Of a stretch of 64,000 bases of DNA, positions 32,468 to 44,356 are shown one piece after another; the stretch's first letter is position 1; the number at the start of each line of letters is the position of its first letter. The position numbers and the translations under genes are program-made. Source of the stretch: Bactericera cockerelli (taxonomy: Eukaryota > Arthropoda > Insecta > Hemiptera > Triozidae); NCBI GenBank assembly GCA_024516035.1, contig CM044957.1, positions 17,369,771 through 17,433,770 on the forward strand. The letters run 5' to 3'. Below the pieces are notes generated by a model that saw nothing but the letters and a program-made list of their open reading frames with translations, made no database searches and was not told the DNA's origin.

Positions 32468-32657
32468 GTCTACTCCCTGTTTATAGTCCTCTAGCCAGAC
32501 TGGTGGTCTACTGCCTGTTTATAGTCCCATAGCCAGACTGCTGGTCTACTCCCTGTTTATAGTTCCCCAGCCAGACTGCTGGTCTACTCCTTGTTTATAG
32601 TTCCCTAGCCAGACTGCTGGTCTACTCCCTGTTTATAGTCCCCCAGCCCAGACTTCC
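32468..32657. repeat. 38-bp minisatellite, 5 copies
   Basis: Five units, each starting GTCTACTCCCTGTTTATAGT at 32468, 32506, 32544, 32582 and 32620, period exactly 38 bp with a few substitutions. The R1 copy near 2217 has only one unit, so the array expanded at this locus. Confidence 0.9.
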
Positions 32658-33269
32658 TTTTCTATAGTTTGAGGAAAGTAGAGGTATCGTTGAGTATAAA
32701 TCTTGTGTTGCTCCAGTACGACAGGCGGCAAGACAGAGTAGCGAGTGTTGCAACTGTTGCAGCAGATCCGATCTGTTTCTCTGAGATTGAGTGTTGCACA
32801 AAGAGTCGTGACATGATCCATCACTGACTATTAATATTCAGCTCTATCAAGCCATACTCGCTGTTTAATATTGGGTTACCAAGCTCGCACAAATAAAACT
32901 CGGCTCTGATTGATGATTAAAATAGTTGCCACAGACGAACTGTACCGTAGCAGAGGTGAATACTGGTTCGTAATCATACTAATTATGAATCTAACAGTCA
33001 ATATTTTTTATTAAACTGTAATTGGTAAACCTAATATGAGGTACGTGTACAAGTACATTTTACTATAAAGTTCTGTAGATTTCAATATCAGCAAAAAAAA
33101 ATTAATTACTTAATAAAGCAGTTAAATAATTTATACTTAACCTATTTCAATAGCAGTTAATATGTTTTTATAAACTTTACTAGTGTAAGTAATCCCAATA
33201 TGCAATATGTCCACTAAGATAGCACAATATCCCAATTCTGCACTGACCTCTCTCCTCTAAATTAGTTCA

Positions 33270-33405
33270 AGGAAACTCTGAACAAACCAGCTTCCTACCC
33301 CCACATCAACCTCAACCAGCCTGGCTTGGTAAGCAGCATCACGGCTTCATTAGGATTCCAATTCGTGTAATCATCCGCCCAGGTCTAACCTCGCTAAAAG
33401 TTTTT
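33270..33405 (-). mobile_element. degraded 5S-type SINE body
   Basis: The minus strand reads GCTGGTTGAGGTTGATGTGG and then a GTAGGAAGCTGGTTT, matching the body of the 5S-derived SINE, with traces of the AGCGAGGTTAGA head. Confidence 0.4.
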
Positions 33406-34074
33406 AAGATAATCTTACAAAAACCAGGCATTGCCGTTGTTCAATCCTAGAATTTTCAACAACTTGAGGATTTCTAATGTTATCTTGTAGTCTATGAGCT
33501 GTCATGTACTGGTGTAGTAATTTCACCCAGTCAGTATTGCATGGTATGTGTCTTATCAATACTACCTACTTTTTGTAAAGTTCACTTGTTAAACTGGTTG
33601 GTTTCAAGAAGTAGTAAAAAAATATAATGTTCACTAATGCTCTTCGATTAATGAAATGTAAATTCACAACTCCAATCAGAACACAGCAACAGTAATTAGA
33701 CAAGTATAAATCAACTGGCTCAGAAATACTTACCTAATTAACAGGGGATTATGGCATTTTTTGCAAAGTAGATTTAATTTGCGCTTACTGCTTAGTATTA
33801 AAAAATAAAAACAATAATCATTTCCTTGGTCATAATTATAAAGTTAATGATCGACTCGAAAGTTTCAAACTTCAATTTTTATTATTATTTTTAGAGTTGC
33901 AATGTGTAGGCTCACTTCCATGGCAGCTGGTGGCATATTCCATAGTATTTCTGTACTCTACCATTTAGATAAGAACAGATATAGGTACCTACATATTACA
34001 GTGATTACATACCTGTATATCTTTCAATTATTGTTTTATCTTATTTGACATTGTCAAAGAGAGACTCAAATAAA

Positions 34075-34225
34075 AAAAAAACCCCTAATTTGAGTTTTAT
34101 ACTCTGGTTAGGGAGGTCTCAGTCCATTAGGACTGATTTTGTTATTTTCCAAGATTTTATATTTCGAGATTAATTGTATTATATTACTTGTAAAAATGAA
34201 GACTAAAATAAATAAATAAATAAAA
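34075..34225 (+). mobile_element. 3' end of a truncated non-LTR element
   Basis: Holds a 7-bp hairpin TCAGTCC-ATTA-GGACTGA at 34119-34136 and ends in TAAA repeats (about 34205-34225). The AGTCC/GGACT stem echoes the one in the 3' UTR of the intact element at 10596-10632, suggesting a related lineage. Confidence 0.45.
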
Positions 34226-35235
34226 CATACCTACATAGGTACCAGTGATTACCACTATTTGTAGTCATGACAAAATCTACACAATCATGACAAAAACAAT
34301 GCTGAAATCATTGATATTTTCATTAACTTTGTGATATGAACAACTTAGACTCTTTTGATAGCTAAGGAATAATCTGCTTGTATACTTTTTGTAAAATGAT
34401 GTTTACTATAAATATGCATTCGAGTTATTCTGTAAATGAAACTTTGTTGCGTCCATGTTGAACGTGCTGAGAGTCTCTCTGAAGTCATGGGTTAACAAAT
34501 GAAAGTTATTGGGTTAAAGTTCAATTGATAGAAAAAGTGCAAGTAAGTAGGTGGTTACTGTAAAAGTAGGAATAATCGGAACCTCTGCCTGCATAGTGTA
34601 TGCAGGTACCTTGGTTCTTTTTATAAACGAGGGGGAAGATTTACCCTTTCTATTAATTCCAGATCACGGATTACAAAACAGAAATCGGGTTTATTGAATT
34701 TCCAAGTTTCAAATATTTTTCAGAAACATGTAGGTTTGTAGGTATAGGTATTATATCATCAACCATTTGTGATTTATTGTAAAATTTACTTTTTCAAGAC
34801 CTCTAGAAGAGGAGAGATATCGCGTCCGTGGCAATTAGTTACTTAATTTAAACTAAACATTCAGTGAACAATTCTATGCATACAATCTAGAATCCTGCTC
34901 AAAGTAGATATAACATTGAGCAACAAATAAATGAAGCTGAGTTACCACGAGAATGGAGAAGAAATGAATTGGCATCCCTTGTGAATTTTATTGGTCTTCA
35001 AAAATTATATCATTTTTTTACAGCGCGAACTTCCCACTCTCTTGTGGTGTTATAGTGCTTATTTGAAAAAAAGTACAATACTTTCCTTATTATAGGATAA
35101 GGAAATTAAAGATACATATTAATTCCGACACAGTTGAAGTTGGTGAAAGCTTCAAAATAATCAAAATTAACTTAAAATAGCATGAACCATTACATTTACT
35201 CTACACACAGGACAGGAAAAGGTCCACAATTTTTC

Positions 35236-35560
35236 ACCGAATAACTTCTTTTAGAACACATTTCCGAGGCAGTGCACTCAGTGTTGAGGCAACCTCTTGA
35301 ATTGCAAAACTAAAGACGGAATTAAAAGACTTTTTTGTAATACCTCTATGAAGATAAGTCTAGATTTTGAGTACTGTCTTAGATAAGGAAAACCAATGCT
35401 AAGTCATGACACTCATGACTTAAGTTCCCAATTTTGTCTATTAATTTCGACCTAAGTCTTTGCATGAAATATGCCCCTTTGTCATAAAGACTAATATTTT
35501 GGATATGTTATTGAACATATTCAAAGCACCCAAAAGAGCCGAAGGTTTCAATGGTGGAGG
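35236..35560 (-). pseudogene. decayed retroelement ORF segment, copy B, split by a MITE
   Basis: Related to copy A at 20762-20995: ETFGSFG on one side and FMQRLSFAIQ on the other. A 139-bp MITE (35314-35452) sits in the middle. Reading frame is lost in several places. Confidence 0.4.
35314..35452. mobile_element. Harbinger-like MITE, 139 bp, with a matching empty site
   Basis: Left end AGACGGAATTAAAAGAC and right end, as reverse complement, GGTCGAAATTAATAGAC (17 bp, no gaps). TAA lies at 35311-35313 and 35453-35455. The related sequence at 20762-20995 reads straight through (AACTAATCCTTTGTCTGAAA), which is the unoccupied site. Confidence 0.75.
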
Positions 35561-38500
35561 GAATAAAACCATAAATATACTGAAGGTCTTTGTATTTCTG
35601 GCATTTTGTATATATTTAATGAAAGCCAGAGAATATGGGCATGTTCTGGGAGTCCAAAAATTCTATATTCATATCAAACTTTCCAGCACCACAACATAAC
35701 AGTAATAATCATGTACACGGAAAGTAAGTAAGTTGAAGCAACTTAAGGGTAAAAACCTTTTCGCTGTAAGTTGTAATGAGCATGTTGCTTGTAAAAGAAA
35801 CCTTTATAAAAAAAGATGTAAAAGAAACCTTCATCTCACATGCTGGTTATTACACAAATACCCCTGGTTTAGGAGGAATTTCATAATCGAAGGTCCAAAT
35901 ATCGATTAACTTAAAGCATTTACAGAAGAAAATAAATGGTTAGGTTTTAATAACTAAAACTGCCAGAGTGTTGAAATACACTTCATAAGTTGCTATCTTA
36001 GAGCTTTGGAATGATTTAAATGGTTTCTTTGATTTATGGATCGTCTTATCAGACTCTACTTTTAGGCCATAAATACTTCTTCGATCGTTTCCAATGTTTC
36101 GAGAAAAAACTTTCTCAGCTAACAATAACAAACACTTTATTAATAATAACAACTATACCATTTGATAGCAAAAATGTACATAGCGTTGTCCTCATAAATC
36201 CAATAAATGAACTAAAAAAATTTCTTACCTATAGGTGAGTATTTGGTAGTTTGATTATTAAAGAATTTTTTTGTTAAAGATATGAAACACAAAAGTAAAT
36301 TATAAGTTTGTATTTAATATTAAAATTAAAGGAGCACAGAAAATTTGCAACCAAAATTACACTGGTCAGGTGATCAGCTTAATTGATCTTGCCTGTTGTA
36401 CCTATGAAACATCCTAAAAGTTACTTTATTTTATCCGGATTGGTATTTTGATAATGATAAACTTCTTAAGTTTGTACACCGAAAAAGACACTATCTCAAT
36501 AAAATCGAGGAAAATAATAACAAGAACATGAGTGAAAAGTTCAATAACCGGTCAAGCTGATGCATCCGGATTGACCAACATCATAGAACTTGCCTATCAA
36601 AAAACCTTTGTATATCCTAATGTGTGCAATAGAATCTGGTTTATTTTTATGGTACAACGGTATTACTTTTTTTCAAATATGAGATTTTATGAACATTGAT
36701 GTATTTTGACTCTCCAAATCTGTAAAACAATAGAAAAAAAAGAGCCTAAAAGTAATTCGACACTAAATATGCTAGTCCATGAAGCGTAAACCTAAGACGA
36801 AACCTAGTATTAACTTTGAGTATCTACTTAATAGGATGTTTGATCTTAGCATAGTAAATAAGGTGGGCGAAGTCAACAGATTTCGACAGGAAGACTTGAA
36901 AAAAATTTCAAGATGAGTCCCGCGCGTGTAGAGATTTACAAGTTTACATTCTGATGTATCTACAATCTACAGGTTGTGTTGGTTTACCAGTAGTTTTAAA
37001 TTTTTAAAGTGGTGAATTGTCAATGGTGAACTCAGTCAACTGTTTCAAATTTTAAACTAGCAAAACAGTTGGAGAATAACTGTTAAAATGAACCTTTTCG
37101 AAAATTGACCAATCAAGGTTACATTTATATACCTAATCCTATTTCTCTCCCCTTGATGGAAATGCTATAACGTGGAAATGGTAGTCTTTTGATGCACAGA
37201 AAAAATCTGAGTTCTGCCAAACAATTCAGAATTTAGTTTTGTGTGGATACCTTGTGTGTGTGTGTGTGTTTGTGTGTAGAAGTTGACTACTGTTTAATAT
37301 GCTCCGAGACTAGACTCAAACCAGCTATTAATGGCTGAAGTGAAATCTCAGTTTTAAGAGACGTGAATTTTAGATGGAAACACAACTCAAACAATTCAAA
37401 GAATTTATATCGTGCAGGATACGACTTTTCCTACACCCTGTAGCTAAAACCAGTTCACTTCTATCATTGCACCCTGTTGTATTTCCGACGCACCCAGTCA
37501 TTGTTTAGTAGGTTATGCCTTATACCTCGTATTGCTGTGAGAAGATTTATCCAAACCAATATTGAACTTGGCTAATACCACAGCCTCAGCGTTGCATTCT
37601 ACATTCTGTTCAAGGAGAGAGTGGTCCGTAGGCCATCCATATTTCTTCCGTGGCCGTGTATTTATAGGTCTGCTTATTTTTAGTAACATCAGTAATGCCA
37701 CTACCCGAGGATATGGAGGATTTGCTGATTAGTGATTCGTAATGACTGTTTCTATTGAGACGGGGGATTTACCCTCTCTAGAACTTAACAAACCAGCTAC
37801 CAACATCAACCTCACCCGCCCAGAGTTGGGCCGCGATTAGCCATCAGTATCACGAGGCTTCGAAACTTGAGTGGTCACACAACAAGTCTAACATTGCTGG
37901 ACACAGCTTAATAAAAAGAATCTTACAATAATAGCTAGTGCATTCAACTCGATTTCACCATAAGTCATTCTAGTTTTACCATACTTCTTTGAACAATTTA
38001 AATTTAGCGCCATGAGCTGAACAATGATTCCAACGTCAGCTACTAAGCAGTCAGCATAATACATATAGCTGATTGGGAACGCTCATGCTGATGAACATTA
38101 AATGCCTTTTGTGGGAAAAAGAAAGATGGGAAAACTCTTTTTTCTGCTCTTTTATAGTAGGATTAGTAAGCTCTTCAACCCAACCAGTTGTTGCTGATCA
38201 GTAGTCGGCAACTTTCATCAGACCAAGTTTGAAATACAGTTCATGTTGTCTTTATTTTCCAAGTGGAACAGCGGAAAAGAGTGAGGACCTATTAGAGAAC
38301 CAGGACGGTAACCTACACCAGATCGAATAGCTCGGTACTGTTAGCTATTGTACTAGCTGCTCCAATATTATCATCTATGTGATCTCAATGTACACAAACT
38401 GGGCTATGGTGTCCATCAATGTGGTTCCATTGTATCGATTCTACCACATCCATCAGTGAAATACCACATCCACAGTGTTCTGGATTCTCATTTTAAAAAG

Positions 38501-40570
38501 TGTCAACTCATTGACCACTGTGGACAGAGGTTCCTAAAGTAAGGAACTCTATCGGTCAGTGAGATATTTATCACTTGATATTGATAGAACCTACGGAGTA
38601 CTAACGCCTGTAATAGGTAATAAACCTCATAATCATATACTCATATTGATTAGCAAGTACATCAACTAAAGGAAGATAAATGAGATTCTAAGATTTTGGA
38701 AATCAAGAGATTCTACGTTTTACCTTCCTTTTGCAGGATTTGTTTGAGAAAATTGTATCCATCTTCATTCATCAAACATCTAGGTCGTGGTTCAATTCCT
38801 ACGTGTCGATGCAAATATTTGACAGTTTTTCCCGGATGGGCTAGTTTACTCCAATCCTGTCTCCTCTATTTCAAATCAAAATGATATTTTGATGAACAAG
38901 ACACAAGAGAATCAAACGACATTTAAAAAGTGGAACTCACTAGTTTAGCAAGTAGTACTTGCTAAGTAGGTGCTTATTAACATGTGAATTTATAACTGAT
39001 ATGTATGTCATCTGTCTTGAAAAAATTTACGTTGGTGTATGTTAATGCAAGCATTTTATATTAATAAAGATAGGTAAGAAATATACATACATTCCTTGTT
39101 TGTACCCGTACCTAAGTGATTTGAAAGATTTTATTACCCAGTATTTTTTTACGGTGGAAGTTATAATAGTGACAGAAGTCAATGCTCTGGCGTTTTGTTT
39201 ATACCTGAGAGGGCTACCCACCATCTCTCTGGCTGAGGAAAGAAAACTGGACAAGCCAGCTTGTTCAACCTGGTCACTGGTCATCCTCCTCTAATGACAA
39301 AACCCCCGGAGGTTACGAGTAACGAGGTGTACAAGTCAAGTGGGGTGTTTTATCGTGTAGAAAAAAGCTGGAGGGATTGCGCTGATAATCAGTACACAGG
39401 TTTTATTTGAGTAGACATCGATCTTGTGGTTCTGTAGTAACGGCAGTGGACATGAGTGGACATGGGGACGGTTGAGTCCCGGACATGGCAAATTATTTGA
39501 ACAATGCAGGATTTATTTTGTGAAGGTATACTGATGGGGATATAATAACTTCTGTTATAGACTCAGATGAGATGTTTCATTGTTCAGGACCTGTAGAATA
39601 CCTGGCATTTGCTGAAAATGTCAGATACAGAATAGAATGTCATAGGACTAGAACCGATTATCGATTATGTCCCACTGGTTTATCAATACATAATTTCACT
39701 GGGCTTTATATCGTTTAACCGTCTCTTTCCCATTTCAAACTGCTTCTTGATCCTTTTTCTTCTAAAACTCATTATATCAGGTATTTCTAAGTGTTATTAG
39801 ACTTTCTTCAGACTTCAGGAGTTCTTTACAAGAGCATGCCGCTCAACGCAATGAACCCTAAGCAGAAAGCCTAACAGTCTTGTTAGGGGTTTGCTGGTCA
39901 GAGACCTTAGGCCCACATTGTTTAAGTGTTTATCTATAACTCCCTCTGAATAGTCCCCCAGACTCCCCAGTAACACAATCCTGAATCATCATCGTATTAA
40001 GTAGATAAAAAAATATTAAAAGTAACTAGGTATGTTACAATATAATTATTATAAACGTGGTACATACTCATGCATACATACTCATACATATAAATGCACT
40101 ACTCATACATATAAACATACTACCAAGATATAATTACCGTTAGAATAAATTTCAATTCTATGTTTTTGCCCACAATCTCATGTTAGATAATGTTAGCGTC
40201 GATTGAATTATGCTTCGAATAGTTTTTATAGACAATAATTATTTGCCATTATTCATCTCATATTTCTTGTACATTTATAAATAACTATAGTAGATACGAG
40301 GTAGTAACAGGGTTTTTGTACAATGCGTGACGACACGATGCTCCATAAACTCGTCCAGTACATGTATTGTTTTTAGTTCACCTGTAATTAGTGCGACAAA
40401 GGAATTGATCGACAGACAAAATCCAATACTTCAAAACCTAACTTCGACAAGATACTCAATATTTCATAATATGACTGTGAAATATGACACAATCGCCAAA
40501 CTTGTTAAAAAAAGAAAAATCAGGAGCTACTCAAATGTCTGTTGATTTTTTACCCTAGTGATATGTATAA
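35561..40570. other. intergenic DNA, mostly unrecognised
   Basis: No ORF with domain or splice support. A short (GT)n run lies at 37253-37278 and a degraded 5S-type SINE body at 37785-37915. Base composition is slightly less AT-rich than the Shaw introns. Confidence 0.4.
37785..37915 (-). mobile_element. degraded 5S-type SINE
   Basis: The minus strand reads GGCGGGTGAGGTTGATGTTG and GTAGCTGGTTTGTTAAG after a trace of the 5S-like TTAAGCTGTGTCCAGCAATG head. Confidence 0.4.
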
Positions 40571-40784
40571 GTTCCCAAGCTCCGCAACTATAATATGGAC
40601 ATTATGGACAACCAAACGAAATACATAGTATGTATGTATAAATTTATACTGAACTCAGAAAAAAGGTCGTAATTCCCAAGTTCCCAAGCTCCGCAACTAT
40701 AATATGGACATTATGGACAACCAAACGAAATACATAGTATGTATGTATAAATTTATACTGAACTCAGAAAAAAGGTCGTAATTC
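40571..40784. repeat. 109-bp perfect tandem duplication
   Basis: Copy 1 at 40571-40679 and copy 2 from 40680, each starting GTTCCCAAGCTCCGCAACTA and ending GGTCGTAATTC. I see no differences between them, so the event is recent or an assembly artefact. Confidence 0.9.
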
Positions 40785-41225
40785 AATTGGAAGCTATGTA
40801 ACTCGATAATCACATAACTAAAGTGTAGGAGTAGAAACCTGGATACAGAATAATAGGGGAGGCTAAGTGCTTATTACTCACGACACTCACTTCATATTTC
40901 TTGGCCTAGTGGGACACCGAGTCTGCATAAATAACTATAAAAATAATATATCTTTAACCTCCTATGTGGTTTTGCATGTGGTTTTTCATCATTCACTGAA
41001 GGGTGTAAAATTACTGATGTTTTTATGAGAAACCAGGTGTTGGCACTAACTTAGAACAATAATAATTAGGTGTAACTTTTTTATCGTAGCAAAAACCTTC
41101 TGGTCATTTTTTTTTGTAAGTTGCATTCAAGAATTACTACTATATTACCACAAGGAAAATGTTCTATTTAGAGGAGTTGGATTGCTGATAATCTTTTGGT
41201 TGACAGAACAAACTGTATACTACTA

Positions 41226-41260
41226 CTGCTAACCCAACTCAGACTGAGTTGGGTTAGCAG
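41226..41260. repeat. perfect 17-bp inverted repeat with 1-base spacer
   Basis: CTGCTAACCCAACTCAG, A, CTGAGTTGGGTTAGCAG. A third partial copy (AGTTGGGTTG) follows at once. Such a near-perfect cruciform is rare by chance. Confidence 0.9.
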
Positions 41261-44200
41261 AGTTGGGTTGAATTGCAAAGATCTTTTTCCAGCTACTACT
41301 ACCTTTATTTTGAGTTCATAGGTACAAAATTGTTTTAAATAATAAATTTTCATAAAATTGAAAATCTCTTTACCTACTTTGATGCTTACTTTCACACTTC
41401 TTTTCATACGTCTATAATGAAGCTCAATTACTTGTAAATTTGTTATTCTACTCATAAACATGTGCTCTTTGAACTTACTGCAATAAATTAGAAGGTTTTA
41501 TCGTTGTTAAATTATTTCTCGATAAAATTATTTCTCTAAAGTGCATTTAATAAATCCACTATCATATCCTCAAGCTCTAGGAACGAAAATTGCGCAGGTG
41601 GTTTATTATCTAGACACTCAGTGATTACCACGATTTGATCTGGGTTCAAATGAAAGTCCAATGTAAAAGTGACATCAGTCACAACCCGTTTTTAATTCCC
41701 TAGCAGTAATGTGAAAGGCTCCCTAACCCACGTTATCTATCTCGCTTTTTATCTATGTAGCATTTAATTTTTTGTGAGATAATCCGTGATTAAAACTACA
41801 TAACACCGAGCTTTTAGCTTACAAAACTCAGTGGGTTTCTAGTCTCTAATCGCTTGGGGTCGCATTCTGGAGAAATTAAAGCGGAGAAACATTTTTTTGT
41901 AAGTTAATTAGTCAGATAGTCACAGTGTGTGTAATGAAGTAAGCTTTGCTGTAGAAAGTAAACTAGTTGTAGCTCTGTAATCTGTAAGATAGCTGTGTTG
42001 TAAGATAGGAAACATGTCGCAAGGGCTGACCGGTTGGATGTTTATTGCAGAGGACATTCCGACTGGTAGAGGACGGTAGCTCTCCTTTGTCAAGTCCATG
42101 TATGTATGTGTGTCTATTTTTCACAAGCATGGGAACATGACGCACCAGTGTGAAGATGTCAATCAGATACCAAACGAAGAATAATAAAATAACGGTGATA
42201 ATGAATATAATATTGAGTATGAGGTAACTACATATTTATCTCAGTTTGTGCTTTGGAAGCTTCGGCATTCGGTTGAAACAATTAAAATTTTTTTTCCCGT
42301 TTTAATTTGGAATTCCTATCAAATGGAATTCGAACAGAAATAAAGGATTTAAGTGGTATTTTATATAAGATTAGGTAAACCTTTTTGTCCTAAGAATATG
42401 TGTATGTAGGTACTAATACTAACTACCTACCTACTGATGCTGATTTTACTTTTCACAAATGAATCGACACAACGTTTTATTTTCTAAGAGATATTATTTT
42501 TTAAGAAGAAGAACGTTGTTATTAAAAGAGAGATTGAGATCTCTGGAGATTGAGGTCTCTAAATTCTTCAAAAGCATCATATCAATAACAAAAGTTGTCA
42601 TTTTACTCAGGAAAAATTATTAGAAAATACAGGAGTTGAAATTTAAGTATGTTGATATTTCAGATCCATGTTACAAGATGTATCTACCTACTTTGTCTTG
42701 TATAAATATTTTTTAAATGTAGGTATTTACCTACTTTGTCAACTGACAATCAGAGTGGCCGCAATCGACACAACGTTACCACACAACCATTCCACTGACG
42801 TATTTGATAAATTAGTGGATAGAGGACAAAAATCCACGCATAATCCACTAAATTCACGTAGGATTAAAGTTCCATTTAAAATACGTGTGTAATTTGCTTC
42901 CAGAAATTCATTTTATTAAAGAAGACTGAGATCGTAGTTATTATTACGCAGTGGAATAAATTCTTCGGACTGGAATAAATGTAGTTTTGATGAGCAGTTT
43001 GGGTGAAGGTGAACAGTTTGTTTTTAAGTATTCGTCGATAAAAGATTATTCGACAAAATCGAGTTCACAAGTTCGAGTCAGAACTTACATAATATCCCCA
43101 CAAGAAACAATACACAAGATCTAGACTTAAGTCCACAGAGGTACATATTATGTATAACTAAAATGTCTATGGAAACCATTGGCAAGGGATGGTCTTGTCT
43201 GTTTGGCAGTTAGACCATTATTTTCTAAGATGACTAGATAGATTTTAGAGTGTATCTTTATCTTTTTTTGTAAATAATGTAATTTTATTAAAACATTCAT
43301 TTAGGTAATAGGTACATACATACTCGTATATAATTATTATGTACAGTACTAACTACAGATAGCACCTTTTTACGTGCAGTAATACTATAGAATAGTAGAT
43401 TATATACTCTAGAAGTGTATCGTTTATTGTGACGAATCTATCTCTTATCTAGTCAATTTCTAATCAAGATTCAGTAGTTACGCGTTCATAACTTCCTGGT
43501 CAATCTTATAGCGCGCCAAGCCTTCAGAATCTGAATAAATCCAAAGTTGCAGTTCTCGAGATATACTCAATTATGATTGTGCCTCCTGGACTGGAGATCT
43601 AGCCAAGGCATTATACAACTCTTCCACGGGGATACACCCAACATTATTACCGGTACCCGGCTCTATTGAGTATTCTAGCATATATTACAAATCATTGTGC
43701 ATATTTTATACATCATGGAATACAATTTACAGTATCTTGTAGTTCTGTGATATGTAGGCCTAATTCAGAGAGAAAAAATGGAAATCCCCTCTTTTCGGCA
43801 CCACCAATCTACGAAAACCACCAATCCATACCTAGTTATATTATTTGATATGCACATCATCAGGGACTGTCACAACAAAGAAATTAACTCTGAAAGCTCC
43901 TAAGGAAGACTCTCAAGTAAAGTAAATTTCCAATACATACATTTAGAGATCATATTGGTACCAGGAAGCCAATCTGATAGCCATAGGTAGATCATTGAGA
44001 TTGGGCCATTGCTATATGTGTCGGAAAATTAACACTACATGTTCACACAAGCTGCTTGACTGTTCAGTACATCCAGATTCCTTCCATTATTTTCAGGCAT
44101 CCAATTCTTCCTCTCGAGTAACTTGGTCCTTCCCTCAAACATTCCACATGTAATTATTATGTCATCCTGAGTCTGACGGAATATATGGTCTGGTATATTT

Positions 44201-44290
44201 TATGTAAATGTTCCTTATTGTAGTTATGATTTACAGTAACAACAACTGTATATAGCTGATGTAGGATTACATTTCCTGCGGACATTGCAA
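41261..44290. other. intergenic DNA with no recognised feature
   Basis: AT-rich, with many TACCTAC/GTAGGTA words. No supported gene or named transposon. Confidence 0.4.
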
Positions 44291-44356
44291 TATCATATTG
44301 TAATGAGTATGTATCATATTGTAATGAGTATGTATCATATTGTAATGAGTATGTAA
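44291..44356. repeat. 21-bp minisatellite, 3 copies
   Basis: Three copies of CATATTGTAATGAGTATGTA plus T, followed by an A-run. The periodic minus-strand frame (HTHYNMI) is a by-product. Confidence 0.9.
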
